Source of the DNA: Oasisia sp. SBJ-2009
Lineage: Eukaryota; Annelida; Polychaeta; Sabellida; Siboglinidae
Direction: 5' to 3'
Assembly (NCBI GenBank): GCA_964017155.1
Contig: OZ024856.1
Coordinates: forward strand, 38,003,322-38,067,321
DNA: 64,000 nt
Shown here: one piece after another, positions 1-12,704 of the stretch
How positions within the stretch are numbered: position 1 is the first letter of the stretch
How the letters are laid out: each line of letters opens with the position of its first letter
Program-made: the position numbers and the translations under genes
The notes under the pieces: model-generated
The model's input: the letters and a program-made list of their open reading frames with translations, nothing else
What the model was told of the DNA's origin: nothing
Database searches by the model: none

Positions 1-2043
1 TAGAGGTCAGGACAGGAACTGGGACAATGTTTCAGTTAAATATGAATGGAATGTTTGGACTTTATGAAAATTGTTCATGGATTCAGAAACATGCCCCATT
101 TGTAACATATACTATCTGTAAAAATCGTGATACTACACGGAATGGCAGCAGCGATCCATATAAATCTACAAGATAGGCCAGATTATCTATCAAAGATCAG
201 TTGCAGAATGTGTTCATGGAATGGACTTTCAAAGAAATTCTACACAGTATTTCTTTACCACATGGCTAAGGTTTATTGTCCAAGACTATGACTCCAATTG
301 TTCTCTGGAGTGATATCGCGTGATCACATCCAATGAGTTTAACAAAGTTGCTGCCAGGACCTGTCAGAATATTTTACATGGATGCATCAACTAAGCCATG
401 GTTGAATTAAACTTTATAAAGTTCATATAACTGGAATGAGATCAGTCTAATTCCCAACAGTAAGCAGTTGTAAAGAGTCAGAGGGTAGTTGGTTACATTG
501 TTTGTGACTTATACAAAACCATGTCAAATAATAATCCACGAGGAACTTCTTCAAAATTAAAACACTGAAATAATGAAGATGACAAAGAAGACAACAGCAT
601 GGGTAATCAAACTTGAGAATACAGAAAAGACCTTGCCAAAATGTCTGGACAATGTAGATGGTTGTAAAAAAAAGCCAAAAAATGTGTCTTCCCAGGTTTT
701 TTAAACTAAGGTGACAAATTAATTGAAGTGTGTTGAACTATGTAAATTTGTGTGGCCTGATGTTGAAGATATATTGACTGCCTCTACTGATAAAGATTGT
801 GACATTAACATCCTCCCTGACCCACAGATGGACAGGAGTTCAATAACTGCTTTCGACTGATTTTGAGTTAAATGTGAAATACATCGCTGTACTGTGTGTA
901 CAATTATTGGCCAATACAATTGTTATTTTTAGTAGAACATGAAGTTATGGTGTTCTGTAATCTTGCAGAAAAGAAAAAAATTAGCATCAATTATTATTTG
1001 TTGTTTTATTCCAAAAATAGTCAGACTCGTAATTCCGTTACTATTGCATGTAATTCCGTTACCGATCAAAACATGTTCACTATAAAAAACAGTACATATA
1101 TCATGAGTAAAATTCTATCCAATACAAGGTCATGTTATATGTCTATTTATTAATGCTAGGTGTTGGCCCTGGTAGATTGCAGATTTCAGATGATATGTCA
1201 TGACATAAAAACTGATGTTCAAATGTTCTGAGTAATTCCGTTACCAACATTAAAACAGCCATAATTTCGTAATTATTTTATATTTCTTAACAGGTATCAC
1301 TGGTACTTATAGGGTGTAGTGTGGACTTCAAACCATGTTTAAGTTTCTTTTCTAGACACATGTTGAATGGGAAAATATAACCATTTTAAACCAAAAAATA
1401 TTGTGAATTGTAATTCCGTTACCGTGGAATTGCCCATGTAATGTGGACACACCAGTTAGCCATCACCAGTCTGAAACTGGTTGAAGCACTTTTATTTTAA
1501 AGGAGCTCTTGTATATTCTGTGGGTGTTTTCTGTGCAACAAGCCAAAATATAACTGTTTATGTGAAATTATAAATCACTTTGTGTTTGCTGCAATTAATT
1601 ATGCAGGGCTCCCAATTTTAATGCACGCACAGTGAACAATGCAATGACTCATGACGAACACAGCGAACTTGTAAGATAAAACCAAAGTCTAGCAAACCAA
1701 GCCAAATATTCATGACATTGCCATGTACAGTATAGACGGAGCCCATACTAGTGTTATTTTTTCAACTTTTACTATGTTATTTTTTATATGTTGTCAGGGT
1801 CATAAATAATTAATAAAACATGTTTGTATTGAAATGAAGACATAGAATTACATGAAATAGTTATGTTGACAGGATTACTTACAAATTGCATACATCATAG
1901 AGTAAAAAATTCTTAAAGAATCCCTTTAAAGTATTTTCCTGCAACTGTACTATCATATTACACCAGTAAACCTTACTGTTTTAATGTTGAAATAACAACA
2001 TTACTACTACTAGTGAAGTAAGTGGGCATGAAATGCAACCAGA
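1..2043. other. Non-coding stretch, probable BTBD7 intron
   Basis: No convincing coding region is seen. The open frames here are short and unconserved in appearance. Because the BTBD7 exon at 2058-3222 ends in a splice donor pointing towards lower coordinates, this stretch is inferred to be BTBD7 intron. It contains a small cluster of a repeated phrase (annotated separately at 1029-1425). Confidence 0.55.
1029..1425. repeat. Four copies of the phrase GTAATTCCGTTAC
   Basis: The 13-mer GTAATTCCGTTAC occurs at about 1029, 1050, 1232 and 1410. The last three copies continue with one more C, giving GTAATTCCGTTACC. A degenerate form (TTTCGTAATTA) lies near 1266. The rest of the sequence between copies is not repeated. 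The arrangement resembles the subterminal phrase repeats of the elements at 10.7-14.7, 20.8-22.4, 37.7-39.3 and 40.9 kb. It is probably one end of a transposon, but I could not find a matching inverted terminus. Confidence 0.5.
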
Positions 2044-2057
2044 TTATAGACACTTAC

Positions 2058-3222
2058 CTTGCGACAAAACTGGGAAGTCGAGAAATTGCCCAATCTGGTA
2101 TATCTCCATTGCTTCATCAGTGGTGGTCATGTGACTCTTCCCAGCCACCATCGCTTGCACCTCGCTCAGGCTACACAAGCTGACACTGCTGCGAATGATG
2201 AGGGAGAGATTCACTGAGTCCAGGTAAATTGCGTTGAGTAGCACACGTGCATAACGCCGTGGAATGACTGACTCGTCAAGAATGATACATGTCGGTGACG
2301 ATAACGTGTGCTCCGTAAGCTCCTCACCAGAGCGCGCCCGCCGCAATATCACATTCCGGAAGAACGGTGACCTCGCTGCCAGGATCGCCTTGTGACACCT
2401 CAGCTCATGTGTCTTATGGGTCCGTACTTCACCAGTGGCACTATCTGGTGTAAATGCTTCGTGCATCTCAGACTCAGATGAGAATATGAGAAGGGCGTCG
2501 CTGTTCACAGACGTTTCAAGCAACGTCTTCAGGTCTTGCTCTAGTGGATTCGGTGTGCCAAACTGATCTGCCAGTCGAGCCAATAACTCAAGATCTTCCG
2601 ATCTCATCTCTTCTGAGTTGAATTCGCCGGTGTATAAGTAGCGGAGCAGCACCGAGAACATGTTGACGTCGACGCCTTGTGCGTGAATGTTGACAGGTAC
2701 CTGAGCTCCATACTGCGGATACCTGGCCAGCAGACTATGGAAGAATGGACAGCGCACACACAAAATGGCTCGATGCACAGGGAAACATACAGACTTGTAA
2801 ATGAGGTCAACATCCGTGCAGTATTTATAGTCATAGAGCACAGAGAGATCTTCCTTCAGAGTGGACGCGTGTGGCCTCGCCAAACTCGCTTGCAACATCA
2901 GCTCCTTTAATGCCGTGCTTGCATCGTATTCTTCCACTAGGGCACTGGTTTCCTGGATTGTCCACGACGACGTCAGATCACGGATGGCACGTGCGTGGTC
3001 AAGTGAGCGACTCTGCCGGCGAACTTTCGTAAGCTTCTTACGCAGGGTCGCGAACCTAGACGTCTTCTTCTTCTTGTCCCTGTGTACCACGACATTCTCG
3101 GTGTTGTTCATCAGGAATGATGGTGTCGATGACCGAGCAGCAAAACTGATTGGTCGGGATGGTGGCTGTGACACTGACATGCGGTTGGACGCCACCCCCG
3201 ATGATGACATATTTGTTCCCAT
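2058..3222 (-). CDS. BTBD7, first coding exon (BTB/POZ domain protein 7)
   Basis: This is the 5' coding exon of BTB/POZ domain-containing protein 7, a protein linked in vertebrates to epithelial branching and E-cadherin control. The ATG is at 3222-3220 and the N-terminus MGTNMSSS fits an N-myristoylation signal (Gly2, Ser at position 6), as in the vertebrate family. A basic stretch (DKKKKTSRFATLRKKL) follows at about residues 49-64. The first BTB domain begins near the YKYCTDVDLIY / CFPVHRAILCVRCPFF segment and includes LLRYLYTGEF. A second BTB-like domain has HKAILAARSPFFRNVILRR and RIILDE-type sequence (here CIILDESVIPRRYARVLL). The exon closes with FLDFPVLSQG and a consensus donor (AAG|GTAAGTG reading minus; intron from 2057 downward), so the stop a few codons later in the intron is not real. 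Downstream exons lie to the left, outside the window or not recognised. The gene is divergent from COX8 at 4495. Confidence 0.93.
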
Positions 3223-4494
3223 ATTGCAGTCACCAAAGCAGGTGACACGGTCTATCGGAATAACCAGCTGATGGGCATGCAGTCCCTAGTGAACATGGTC
3301 ACTTGCTTGACATGTAGAAGCTACAACACAGCAGTTTTAAGAGCTGTTAGCTAAAGCATTACAATATACATCCATTATTGTATAAAAAATAAATGACCTA
3401 TTCAAAATCCAATCAAATTATGTAATTGTTTCTGAACAACAGTTTGTTGTCTAAAAATATACTGGAAGGCTTTGACTGTCTTAATTTTTCCTTGAACAAT
3501 AATTTGTTAAATCACTTTTTAATTGTATTGTTTTGGAGTAATTCATGTGCTTACGAAGTTTAACAGAATACAGATTGATGATGTTGTACTCCCTACTTGA
3601 CCCAGTTGCATGAATTTACCATTAGTGAAGTTTGGCAGCTTCTGACCTTTTGCATTCACCTAGTCATCTTGATGACATGGACGAATCCATGACTAAGTAT
3701 TATAATTGCCATTGGAACACAGCAGCAACACTGGCAACTGACACATGCCGACATGGTGACCCACATTGACCCCCTCCCCCTGCTAAAATACCATCAATGC
3801 TAAAAGCAAAATGTGCTGCCGACTTCCCTAGAAGTTCGTTCATGTGCATAACAATGAAAATAACACTAAGCCTGTTACTGTTAGCAATAACGTCGGTTTC
3901 AGGAAGTCTGTCAAGACTCGGTGAGTCGGTCAAGTCAAGACTCGGTCAACTAGAAATCATGGCTTCATTTCATCGTTTAGTTATCGCCCCGTTTCCTGTA
4001 TTTAATGCACATTCTGCAGTCTCCGTTGATGTATAGGTTAACTGTCTATATAAACAACGCAATTTCTGGTCACATATTTATCAATATAACCACTGCTAAA
4101 CACTTACCTTTAGCGCGTATCTGGAGAGAAGAAATAAACAGAAATACGCATCCTCCTTCTTAGAATACACTTCCTGATCACCGCACCAACTAGAAAGCAT
4201 TTGATTGGTTTATATTTTAAAATGTCAAAGAACTAAAAACTACTGCTTCAATGACTTTTTGGTAAAGGGTGACCTATTGTATGCACATATGTTTACAATT
4301 ATTATTTCAACTGCGTCACCAAACGCAATAGTTATTTTGTGAAACACAAAATAACTTTATCCAATGAGCCAGTAACATTCGGGGTCATTGCGTTGCTGCG
4401 GTGGCATGCCTGGTTCGAAGCCATTCTTTTTCGTAGCAGACGGAAGGAGAATCGTGAAGCCTTTCTTGCTGAGGAAATCGACAAATTCTACACG
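3223..4494. other. Intergenic region between divergent BTBD7 and COX8
   Basis: There is no coding signal. The region separates the BTBD7 first coding exon (minus) from the COX8-like start (plus) by about 1.27 kb. It must therefore hold at least the COX8 promoter and any BTBD7 5' UTR exon. I see no TATA box at a convincing distance. Confidence 0.5.
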
Positions 4495-5479
4495 ATGTCG
4501 GCAATTATGCGTGGTCTTATCATGCGGGCTCCCGTCGCCTCGCAACTTGCAGTCCAGAGGGCAACAATAGTATCTGGCCCACCACGAGTTAGGATGAGTT
4601 TCGTGGTAAGAAATCGACTGAAATTGTACGATAATAATGCCAGTTATTGCGATGTCCGTTGACATGTTGATCACGTTTGACCTTGTGTTGATTTCAATTC
4701 GTATTTATTTGTCGCTTATCTAAACTGACTTTGTAATGGCAATTGGTGTAATGCAGTAGCCAAAGGTATGACTTATTACTTTCGCTAACCGAAACATTGG
4801 TTAATTTCAATTACACCGTGAATTATAAATCATTCATGGTATCGGGACGCGAAGCGAAGGCTACTTGCCTACTAAATGTGGTTACATAATTAACGGAAAT
4901 TAAGCACAATAGCAACATAAGCAAAGTCGTGTTAGTGAGATTAATATTATCGCACCATTTCTGATTTATTTGCGTTCTCGTGCACTTGTAGATATGTAAT
5001 TTACTAAGCTAAGGTGCAGAGCCAGTTGACATAGGTTGGGACGCGACAAGGCCAGGGGTCACTCGGTTGTGTTCCCACTCGGTTACAGCAATGTCACTGG
5101 TCAGTTAGGCCTATAAATGTGGTGTTCAATATTGTGGCCCTTAGTCGAACATTGTTTTGAATCATTACGTGACAGACTAACCACACAGAATCAGTAAGAC
5201 TAAGAGAGATTGAATTATTGCTTAATTAAAATATTGCGATTCCCAAATATTGCACTTACATGGGTCGCAAAAAGACATAATTGCTTGCAAATATGTATCT
5301 AGCCACAGGATAAAATGAAACAGGACCGTCTCTATATTCTATATGTGATACAAATGTTTTTTGTATTGTTACAGGAGAAGGTTGGATCTGGAGTCGTCCT
5401 GGTTGGATGTCTGCTGGCTGTGCCACTGTACGTGCTGGGCAACATCAAGAACTACCGACGTATGAAGGGCACTTTATAG
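4495..5479 (+). CDS. Cytochrome c oxidase subunit 8-like, two exons
   Basis: The gene is predicted as exon 1 at 4495-4605 and exon 2 at 5375-5479. The donor is GTG|GTAAGA and the acceptor is TTACAG|GAG, in phase 0, giving 71 aa. The N-terminal ~25 residues are rich in Arg, Met and Ala and lack acidic residues (MSAIMRGLIMRAPVASQ), as in a mitochondrial presequence. It continues SGPPRVRMSFVEKVGSG, then a single hydrophobic segment (VVLVGCLLAVPLYVLGNI) and a short basic tail ending RRMKGTL. Size, presequence, the GPPR.R motif before one transmembrane helix and the N(I/L)K.Y tail match the small inner-membrane subunit 8 of complex IV. The frame is open upstream of 4495, but that ATG opens the presequence. 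Other small complex IV or ATP synthase subunits with one helix are the alternative. Confidence 0.7.
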
Positions 5480-5749
5480 AGCAAGAACCACGCAGAACAT
5501 CGTTACGTTTGACAAGTCGGGCGAGCTGTTCGGAAACTTCTCTGGGACCAGGCAACCAATACAGGACTGTTGTTTGGTAGACTTTGCCATTGTGACACTG
5601 GAAATTATGTCCATGCACACAAATATCAGGGATGTTTATTGTTCAGCTTGCTGTTGCCGAAGAACTCTCCACAGGATTTCAACTTGGCGGGAACAAATGT
5701 TATGTACATTGTTTTTGTTACCGCCGTGAAACCCTCTGTAGTAAGGGGT

Positions 5750-5755
5750 AATAAA
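5750..5755 (+). terminator. Polyadenylation signal AATAAA for COX8-like gene
   Basis: A canonical AATAAA lies 271 bases after the COX8-like stop codon. It is followed by a T/G-containing stretch (TTTAATTTCTTTTG). This gives a plausible 3' UTR of about 0.3 kb. Confidence 0.55.
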
Positions 5756-5769
5756 ATATGATGAAAATA

Positions 5770-6540
5770 CCATTTAATTTCTTTTGACCATTTCCTGAGT
5801 GAAATCATGCCAGGAGTAATAGTACAGTAATGATTACAAATATTCAAATAGCTACAATTACAAAATAATATTCATCTAATATGTTGAACTAAAACATTAG
5901 TAATAGATATAGAAACCATTGTTATAGTAATTTCTTACAGGTCCTTTTCTGGCTGAATTAGGCATTTCTGCCTCTTGTGCCAGCTCTGTCTTGATCATTG
6001 ATTTGAGACTGTGCGCATGCGTAATTGACTTGTCATTTTCTAGTAATGTTAATTCTAATGAAACCAATCAACCATATCACAGTTACATGGAATTTATGGT
6101 TCCAACCGGTGTTGAAGTAGTTTACTAGCCAATTGGTGTTTCCTCAGAAGTCTGCAATTGATTTAAAGGCTTGACCAAAAATTAAGAATGTACTGTTTAT
6201 CATGATGACCATGATTTAATTAGCACAGAGCTGAGCCATGGTATATTAAACAAATATTTCAAACTGACATACTTGGCGCTGGTTACTGCACTTAACTCTT
6301 GAGCTGAGTTTGGTTTAATTTACTCCTATCTAATCAATTATAAGTATTTCCGAGTAACTGTGGTAAGGCATATAAACATCCATGTGTATGCAGAGGATAT
6401 AATTCATTTACTATAATGGGTGCACATTTGATATATTTATACATGTGTGTATATACGTGTATACAGATACGTACAATATTTATATATACAGTATTATATG
6501 TATGTTTATAATATATACATAAAATTATATATATATAGTA
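5770..6540. other. AT-rich intergenic DNA
   Basis: No genes or RNA genes are recognised. The last ~100 bases become a degenerate TA/TG-rich microsatellite (6420-6540). Confidence 0.4.
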
Positions 6541-6544
6541 TCAT

Positions 6545-6775
6545 GTAGAGTAGGGCAGGGCAAAACGTCCACCTTAAACATTAGGCTTCGTAACCATGCA
6601 TTGCATAGCTTTATTAAATTGATCGGTGACCTACCATATCTTTGCCACAGCAATGCACTATCTAAAACCATGGTGTTACAGACATTGATTTGAGAGAAAT
6701 TAAGCTAGAATTAAAGACGTGAGCGTTTTGCCCCTTAGCTCAGGCAACATGCCCCTTGGATGAGGCAAAAGTGCA
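6545..6775. repeat. Element fragment with GGCAAAACGTCC / GCGTTTTGCCCC phrases
   Basis: AGTAGGGCAGGGCAAAACGTCC begins at about 6549, right after a TA-rich run. The inverted form GCGTTTTGCCCC and variants (CATGCCCC, GAGGCAAAAGT) lie at 6723-6775. The layout resembles a TA-targeting MITE with inverted termini and repeated phrases. The right border is not clear. Confidence 0.35.
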
Positions 6776-7616
6776 CATGTGAAGAGATTACAAATTATGG
6801 AGTCTTTAAATGGTTCTCACTTTACATCTGTGCAAGCACAATACAAAACCTAAAATGCCCTCCTAAGTAAAAGAAGTTGCTAAATTAAAAGAGTCCGCAC
6901 CCAAACAGTATATTTTTCATTGTTACCAGATGGCACGGGCAAATTGGATTCACATTTCGGACGCAATCAAGTTGTAATTAAAAGGTATCAACCACTGTGT
7001 TTAGATTAATCAACAACACATCTTTAGTTATACATATGCCATGGTTATTAATTGTTATAACTATTCCTTGATGTAGCACACACAATATATAGTACATTAA
7101 ATATAAGGATGACAAAAAAAAGTGCAAGCACTTATTTCCATTGTCCATATCATATGGCATTGACATTGTCACATGATTGTGGTCCCTGTTAGTGTTAAAG
7201 ATGACTGATAGGCCATCTAGCTGTGTTTGTAACCGCGGTGATATTGTTTGTCATGTTTTTTTTAATATAAATAAAAGACTTACGACTAAGTCTAATAATG
7301 TTCGTGCGTAGCACGATATGATTAAATGTAGGTTCTTCTGGGTCGTTTACGTTATATCGATTTTTTTCTGTTCCCCCCAAAACGTAATGGATCACCGATT
7401 CGTTTTTGAAATTAATTCAAGTTAAACCGTAATGTGGCGCCACTATCGTTCTTAGGTTGCGCCTAGGTAGACAAATACTATAATTATAACGTCTGTCGTA
7501 CACTTTACGATAAGCGCCAAATTTGGACCCTTACGAGAATTTAGTTGGAGGGATCTAGACAATATTTTGAAATCATAATTATGGTCTCGCATGCAATTAC
7601 TTTGCGATGGTTTTGG

Positions 7617-7775
7617 GTGGTTTCTGGGCCCCACATGTATTTCATTTAGATATAGTTAATTATTGGCCTGATACATTTAAACATAATATTAAAAATTATT
7701 ATGGCAGTGCACAGCATATTCCAATACACACCATATCCTATACAGCTCTATATTATATTGATTAGGCGAGGAGCC
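7617..7775 (+). repeat. Uninterrupted relative of the LINE target repeat
   Basis: This stretch matches 14697-14933 joined to 18528-18562. Shared stretches include GGTTTCTGGGCCCCA, ATTCCAATACACA, CATATCCTAT and TTGATTAGGCGAGGAGCCAG. Here the right half follows the left directly, without the 3.6 kb LINE. It acts as an empty-site reference for that insertion. Confidence 0.75.
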
Positions 7776-7822
7776 AGTGGTACAATAAGTATATATTTAA
7801 TCCAACATGAATTAAATACCAG

Positions 7823-7921
7823 CAGGGGCGTCGATCCGGTTTTAAAAGTGGGGGGGGGGAGACGGGGACCAATTTATACATACATATATGTATGTATTTT
7901 GTATGTTCGAATATAATATAT

Positions 7922-7955
<34 letters not shown>

Positions 7956-10321
7956 GACCTGAAATACATATAACTGTTTTAGTAAATATAAAACATAATT
8001 CATTGTTGGTCTGGTACTAATTCTAAAATAAACAAAGGCCCTCATGTTATGCTATTTAAAATAGTTATGTTGGCTACATTATATTTGAAGAGGGGTCGTG
8101 GCTCACCCCAATCACTGAAAATTTGGGGGGTAGACTTTGGACCCATAACTTCTTGCCTGAATCACAGAGTGACAACAAGGACTTATGTGTATATAAGTCC
8201 GTGGTGACAAGATGCAGAGGTTACACGGGTGCCTGTGTAGGACTTCCCAATCCCATCATTTGGCAAAGAAATTTTTCATCACTCAAATGGGATCAAATTA
8301 CACAAAGTGCAGGAATCCGCTGGTTCCGCCGTAGGCGATATAAGTATCCACAAGGGTGACCAGGCTGCAATCCAAGGGGTAACAGGGCAAACAAAATTAA
8401 TAATCTATAATGTATTTGATGGCTAGTGCCTATTAATATATCAACACAAGGGTGCAAAATGACAGAGCCCGCCATGATGAATATTTGCTGGACTACGATC
8501 AAGTTGCGGCCAACCAAGCAATTTATCTAGTAATTTTCCACTGGGTAGTCGGAAGTTTATATCTGAGTTGAGTAATTTTACTACTAAGCCTATGTAGGGG
8601 CTCTTAAGAGAGTGGAGTCATCAGTCTCGCTATATGCCTACACATTATTTTCTGAACTGAAAAGGTGGGGGGACATTTCCTATGCTGTCCCCCTCTGGCT
8701 AAAAAGTGGGGGGGCATGTCCCCACCAATCGATGGCCATGTGCATTAAGACTATGCACTGGATTCTAAATGTATGACAACATGGTTTGCTATAGAGGCCT
8801 TTGAAGGCCATCAACTACACTGATGTTATTACATTTGGTAGTTACCGTGATGACTCGTATATTAATTTTATTACTAGACCGATGTAACTTTTTAAAGAGA
8901 GGGGAGTGATCAGTCTCGCTATATGCATGTACATTTGTCTTTATGAACTGAAAAAGTGGGGGGACATTTCCTATGCTGTCCCCCTGAGGCTGAAAAGTGA
9001 GGGACGTGTTCCTCTCGTCCCTCACCGATCGACGCCCATGGCCATGCTGTGTAGAATTTCCCAAAATTTGTCATCACTCAAATGGGAATAAGTTACACAA
9101 AGTGCATGAATCCGCCGCTTCTGTCGTAGGCGATAAGCACCAAGCAGGCGAGGGGTGAAAGTGAAACACAAATTTCATAATTTATAATGTGCTTGATGGC
9201 TAGAACCTACTAATAACATCAACACAAAGATGCAAACTGATAGAACCCGGCAGCGGCACAGCCCGGTGTCACGCTTTACATTTTCCCGATCGTTATAAAC
9301 TTTCCGATTGACGTTTCTGCGCATGCGCGATAAATGTAAAATCACCAACTTGCAGCGAAACAAAAAAGCATTTTTTTTTGTATAAATGCCACGGGCTGTT
9401 CATTAATTCTCCTATGATGATTGCTGTGAAGAGTTGCTTAAAATGTCGTTCAATAGAACAACATCTTACGTTTGTTTAAATCACCATCACGGATTATGGC
9501 GCACTATATAGTCAAGTGATTTACGCTTGCTATCAAAACGAGCCTCAAAACTTGTTGGCCTCGTGTTAATTTCCGACAAATAACTTTGTAGTCTACAAAG
9601 TAGAGAGGTTATGTATATCCTAACGAACAACCCGTAGTATTTATACCATAAATGTATTGTCCTTTCGCTGCATATTAATGATTTTACGTTTATCGCGCTT
9701 GCACAGAAGCGTCAATCGGAACGTTTATAACGTAGGAAAAATGTAAACGCTACACCGGCGTGATGATTATTTACTCAAGTAAGATCAAGTTGCGCGTTGT
9801 GGCCAGCCAAGCAATTTATCTAGTCGATTTTCTAATGGGTGGTCGGAACCAATAAAAAAAGTCCTATGTAGCGGCTTTTAAGAGAGAGGAGTGGTGAGTT
9901 AGGCCACATGCCCCGCAATTTGTATTAACTGAAAAATGGGGGGACAATTCCTATGCTGTCCCCCACGCTGAAAAGTGGGGGACGCGTCCCCCGTCTCCCA
10001 CCGATCGACGCCCGTGCCGACATGACGAATATTTACTGGACTAAGATCAAGCTCCGCGCAGCGGCCAACCAAGCAATTCATCTAGTGATTTTCCACTGGG
10101 TAGTCGGAAGTTTATATTTGAACTGGTAAATTAATTTTACTACTAGACGTAGGTTTTGTCTTAGGAGAGAGGAGTGATCAGTCTCGCTATATGCCTGTAC
10201 ATTTGTTTTTTTATCTGAAAAAAGTGGGGGGGACATTTCCTATGCTGTCCCCCCCAGGCTGAAAAGTGGGGGGACGCGTCCCCCCCCCCCCCCCCCCCGT
10301 CCACCACCGATCGACGCCCGT
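7823..10321. mobile_element. Cluster of hAT-like MITE modules
   Basis: A left terminus (CAGGGGCGTCGATCCGG at about 7824) and several right termini (CCGATCGACGCCCATG near 9028, CCGATCGACGCCCGTG near 10000 and 10306, a decayed one near 8727) are inverse complements of each other. The CAGGGGCG start is typical of hAT non-autonomous elements. Inside, a block with GGGGGGACATTTCCTATGCTG recurs at about 8665, 8955, 9937 and 10228. A block with CCAACCAAGCAATT recurs at 8512 and 10065, with a variant at 9806. A third block (ATCACTCAAATGGGA) is at 8277 and 9073. The cluster therefore looks like internally duplicated copies of one family. No transposase is visible. Confidence 0.6.
9258..9770. mobile_element. 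Foldback MITE nested in the hAT-like cluster
   Basis: The left arm (about 9262-9410: GTGTCACGCTTTACATTTTCC, then TTCCGATTGACGTTTCTGCG) is the inverse complement of the right arm (about 9620-9760: CAGAAGCGTCAATCGGAACG, then AAAAATGTAAACGCTACACC). The arms are about 150 bases each around a ~200-base centre. A related solo right arm lies at 36885-37030. It interrupts the hAT-like module that starts at 9053. Confidence 0.7.
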
Positions 10322-10440
10322 GAATACGAGCCGCCCGCTACTGGCCAGATTCGGTTTTACAGAACGTAATACAAAAGTAAGTATTTCAACCAACATGAAT
10401 TAAATACATTTTACCCAAGGCACTGAGACATATACATTGG

Positions 10441-10523
10441 CCAGGCACAGCTGGACAATGTCACCTTTGATGCTGCCTCAACTCAGCTTGGGAATGCCAC
10501 AGTGGGGGATGCATCTAGACAGG
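10441..10523 (+). other. Weak candidate exon before a consensus donor
   Basis: A frame open from 10427 to CAG|GTAAGC at 10521 reads GQAQLDNVTFDAASTQLG and then NATVGDASRQ. Composition looks protein-like and the donor is good. However, the upstream acceptor is poor and I recognise no family. It may equally be chance. Confidence 0.2.
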
Positions 10524-10547
10524 TAAGCAGCGAGCCAGTACCCCAAC

Positions 10548-10724
10548 GAGGGTATAGTCGGGGAAGGAGGGTGGGTGCCAGGCAATGACCAGGCAGTCCA
10601 GCCAATCGCTGCCCGGTATCTGAGCTTGGGATAAGCAGTCTAAACTCCTCTCTCAGGGAGGAAGTTTGTTTGCTCGTTGCAGCCCGTTTATTTTTGCACC
10701 CACCCTCTTTCCACGACTATACTC
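10548..10724. mobile_element. Short MITE with ~29-bp inverted termini
   Basis: GAGGGTATAGTCGGGGAAGG at the left is the inverse complement, with a few mismatches, of CTCTTTCCACGACTATACTC at the right. Both continue into a GGGTGGGTGC / GCACCCACCC match. Total length is about 177 bases, with no coding capacity. Confidence 0.65.
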
Positions 10725-12266
10725 CAGCTCAGACAGCTATATGGTTGAAAGTCACGAAAACGTCGCCAGTCAGGGTTAGAAATGGAGAATTTTTTATTTT
10801 TTTTATTTGAAAATAATTACTTTCATGCTCGTACGTACAGCTTTATGAAACAATCAATTTTATCATCCAAGCTATCTATGTTTTTTTTTGCATCACCTCG
10901 TCAAACAGTGATGATATTTTCGCCATTTTGTCCAATGTATCCTACGTTATCCGCCACCTTGTCATACTAAATATGCGTGGATATACTTAAAAATAACAAT
11001 TAATAAATGAACAATTCGTGTAATGCGAGCTGATATCATGGTTATGAAGTATGTAGAACGGATCCAGGTTCAGATTATTTTTAATATGACATTTATTTTT
11101 TTGCAAAATGTGAGCTTGTTTTGAAGATGCAGAAAAATGTGTAGTTGCAAAAGTTGACCGTTTTCCAAAAGCCACAATTATTGAATCAAGTAGGCCACGT
11201 AAATGCTTTTGGTACGATGTCTTGCATTACGATCTTGTCTTCAACTGCATCAAACTAGTCATCGTCTGAACAAACTATGTGGTAGCTGGCGTAGCTTTCC
11301 CCAAAGGACGCCCGTGGATAACGTAGAATACAAACATTTCTGATTGTTCATGCGCAATATATATACGTTTTACATTATGTAATATTATGAAAACATAATG
11401 GATTTTGGGGCTAGTTAAATATATAATACCTTGATATGATTGTTATTAAAATGGTTCAGACATTTGTGTTAAATACATGCGTAATGAATTAAATTAAGCA
11501 ACTAAATCGTGATAGTGTATTCATTAAATCATCAACAACGATACAGTGCACAATATATTATATCACTTAACACTTATTTTGACATCTGGAGCATTTATGG
11601 AAACATCAACAACTGAAATGTCTTGATGAAGGAGCGTAATTATCATGACAAATTAAAGTGTACACTGCAGCATGTGGATAACGTAGAATACATGCGAATG
11701 TAATAATTTCTTATCATTGACCTATTGAAAGATACTCTTAAATATAAGATTACCTGAACACATACTCAACATGTTACAACATATTGCAGCACATATGTAA
11801 CGTTTCATAGCACATGTATACGTATTCATGTTTCAGCAATCATATTTGCTGATAACGTAGAATACAAAATAATGTTGTGCATTTTGGCAGCATTTTAACA
11901 TTAGACAGGGATACAACTGTCTTGTTATTACAAGACCACACTGTTGTCGTGTATGACAGAAGAAATAGCAGTGATCTGGTCATTCGAGTTTTGCAAACTG
12001 AGTTTAGTTAACTTGGTTAACGTTGAATACAAATGACGCAGCCATCGTACAGTCCTTTAGCACATTACCTTGCGCGGTTTCGAAGTACTGCCATGACGCA
12101 GGTATGTCGCACATTACCTCGTATAATTCACATCATATTCACGGGTGTGCAGTTCCTATACTAACTTGCTTGATCCAACCAACGATGATCTTTACGATGC
12201 AACACTGCGCCATTTCATCTGGCAGCACCGCAAGGCTCTTGTGTTTCAACTACACCGTTAACTCCT

Positions 12267-12704
12267 TTATAGTGTATCACCGCAGGAGAAACTTTCACTT
12301 GGTCGCTGCTTATTTCCTCCAGAAAATGGCACGTGAAGGTCTCGGTGAAATCTACTTGCAAGGTGCATTAGGTTTCTGCGAGAGTGTGTCTTAAGAATGG
12401 CAAGGTTCTCGTATTTAGTGCGGTTTGAAGGCATCCATGCATCGTCTTTGAAGTCAACATGAACTTCGAAATAGTCTCTCATATACAATGGTATGGTTGC
12501 ATTTTTGTATAAGCGTTGATTTCCAACTTCGATCAGTTCTTCTCTCTGTGTATTCGCATCTTTCCCTGGAATTTCATGGCTTCTTCTCTTTCTAGCTTCC
12601 GGGGTCACGTCAACTGTTTTATCGTAGTATATATTGATTGTTTGCTGACTTTCGCGGCTTTTTACTTTAACTTTAAAACAACACAAGTTGAAGAAGATAC
12701 CCAA
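12267..12704 (-). CDS. Unrecognised 145-codon open frame inside the element
   Basis: The frame is open for about 145 codons and has a balanced, protein-like composition (segments EIPGKDANTQREELIEVGNQ, VHVDFKDDAWMPSNRTK). There is no ATG at its beginning; the first internal Met is about half-way. It could be one exon of a captured host or transposon gene. I recognise no family or catalytic motif. An overlapping plus-strand frame of 123 codons (12023-12394) looks less protein-like. Confidence 0.25.
   Translation of the reverse strand: MGIFFNLCCFKVKVKSRESQQTINIYYDKTVDVTPEARKRRSHEIPGKDANTQREELIEVGNQRLYKNATIPLYMRDYFEVHVDFKDDAWMPSNRTKYENLAILKTHSRRNLMHLASRFHRDLHVPFSGGNKQRPSESFSCGDTL

Noticed and set aside
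2861..3271. 136-codon plus-strand frame across the BTBD7 exon
   Set aside because: A shadow of the clearly conserved BTBD7 frame on the opposite strand.
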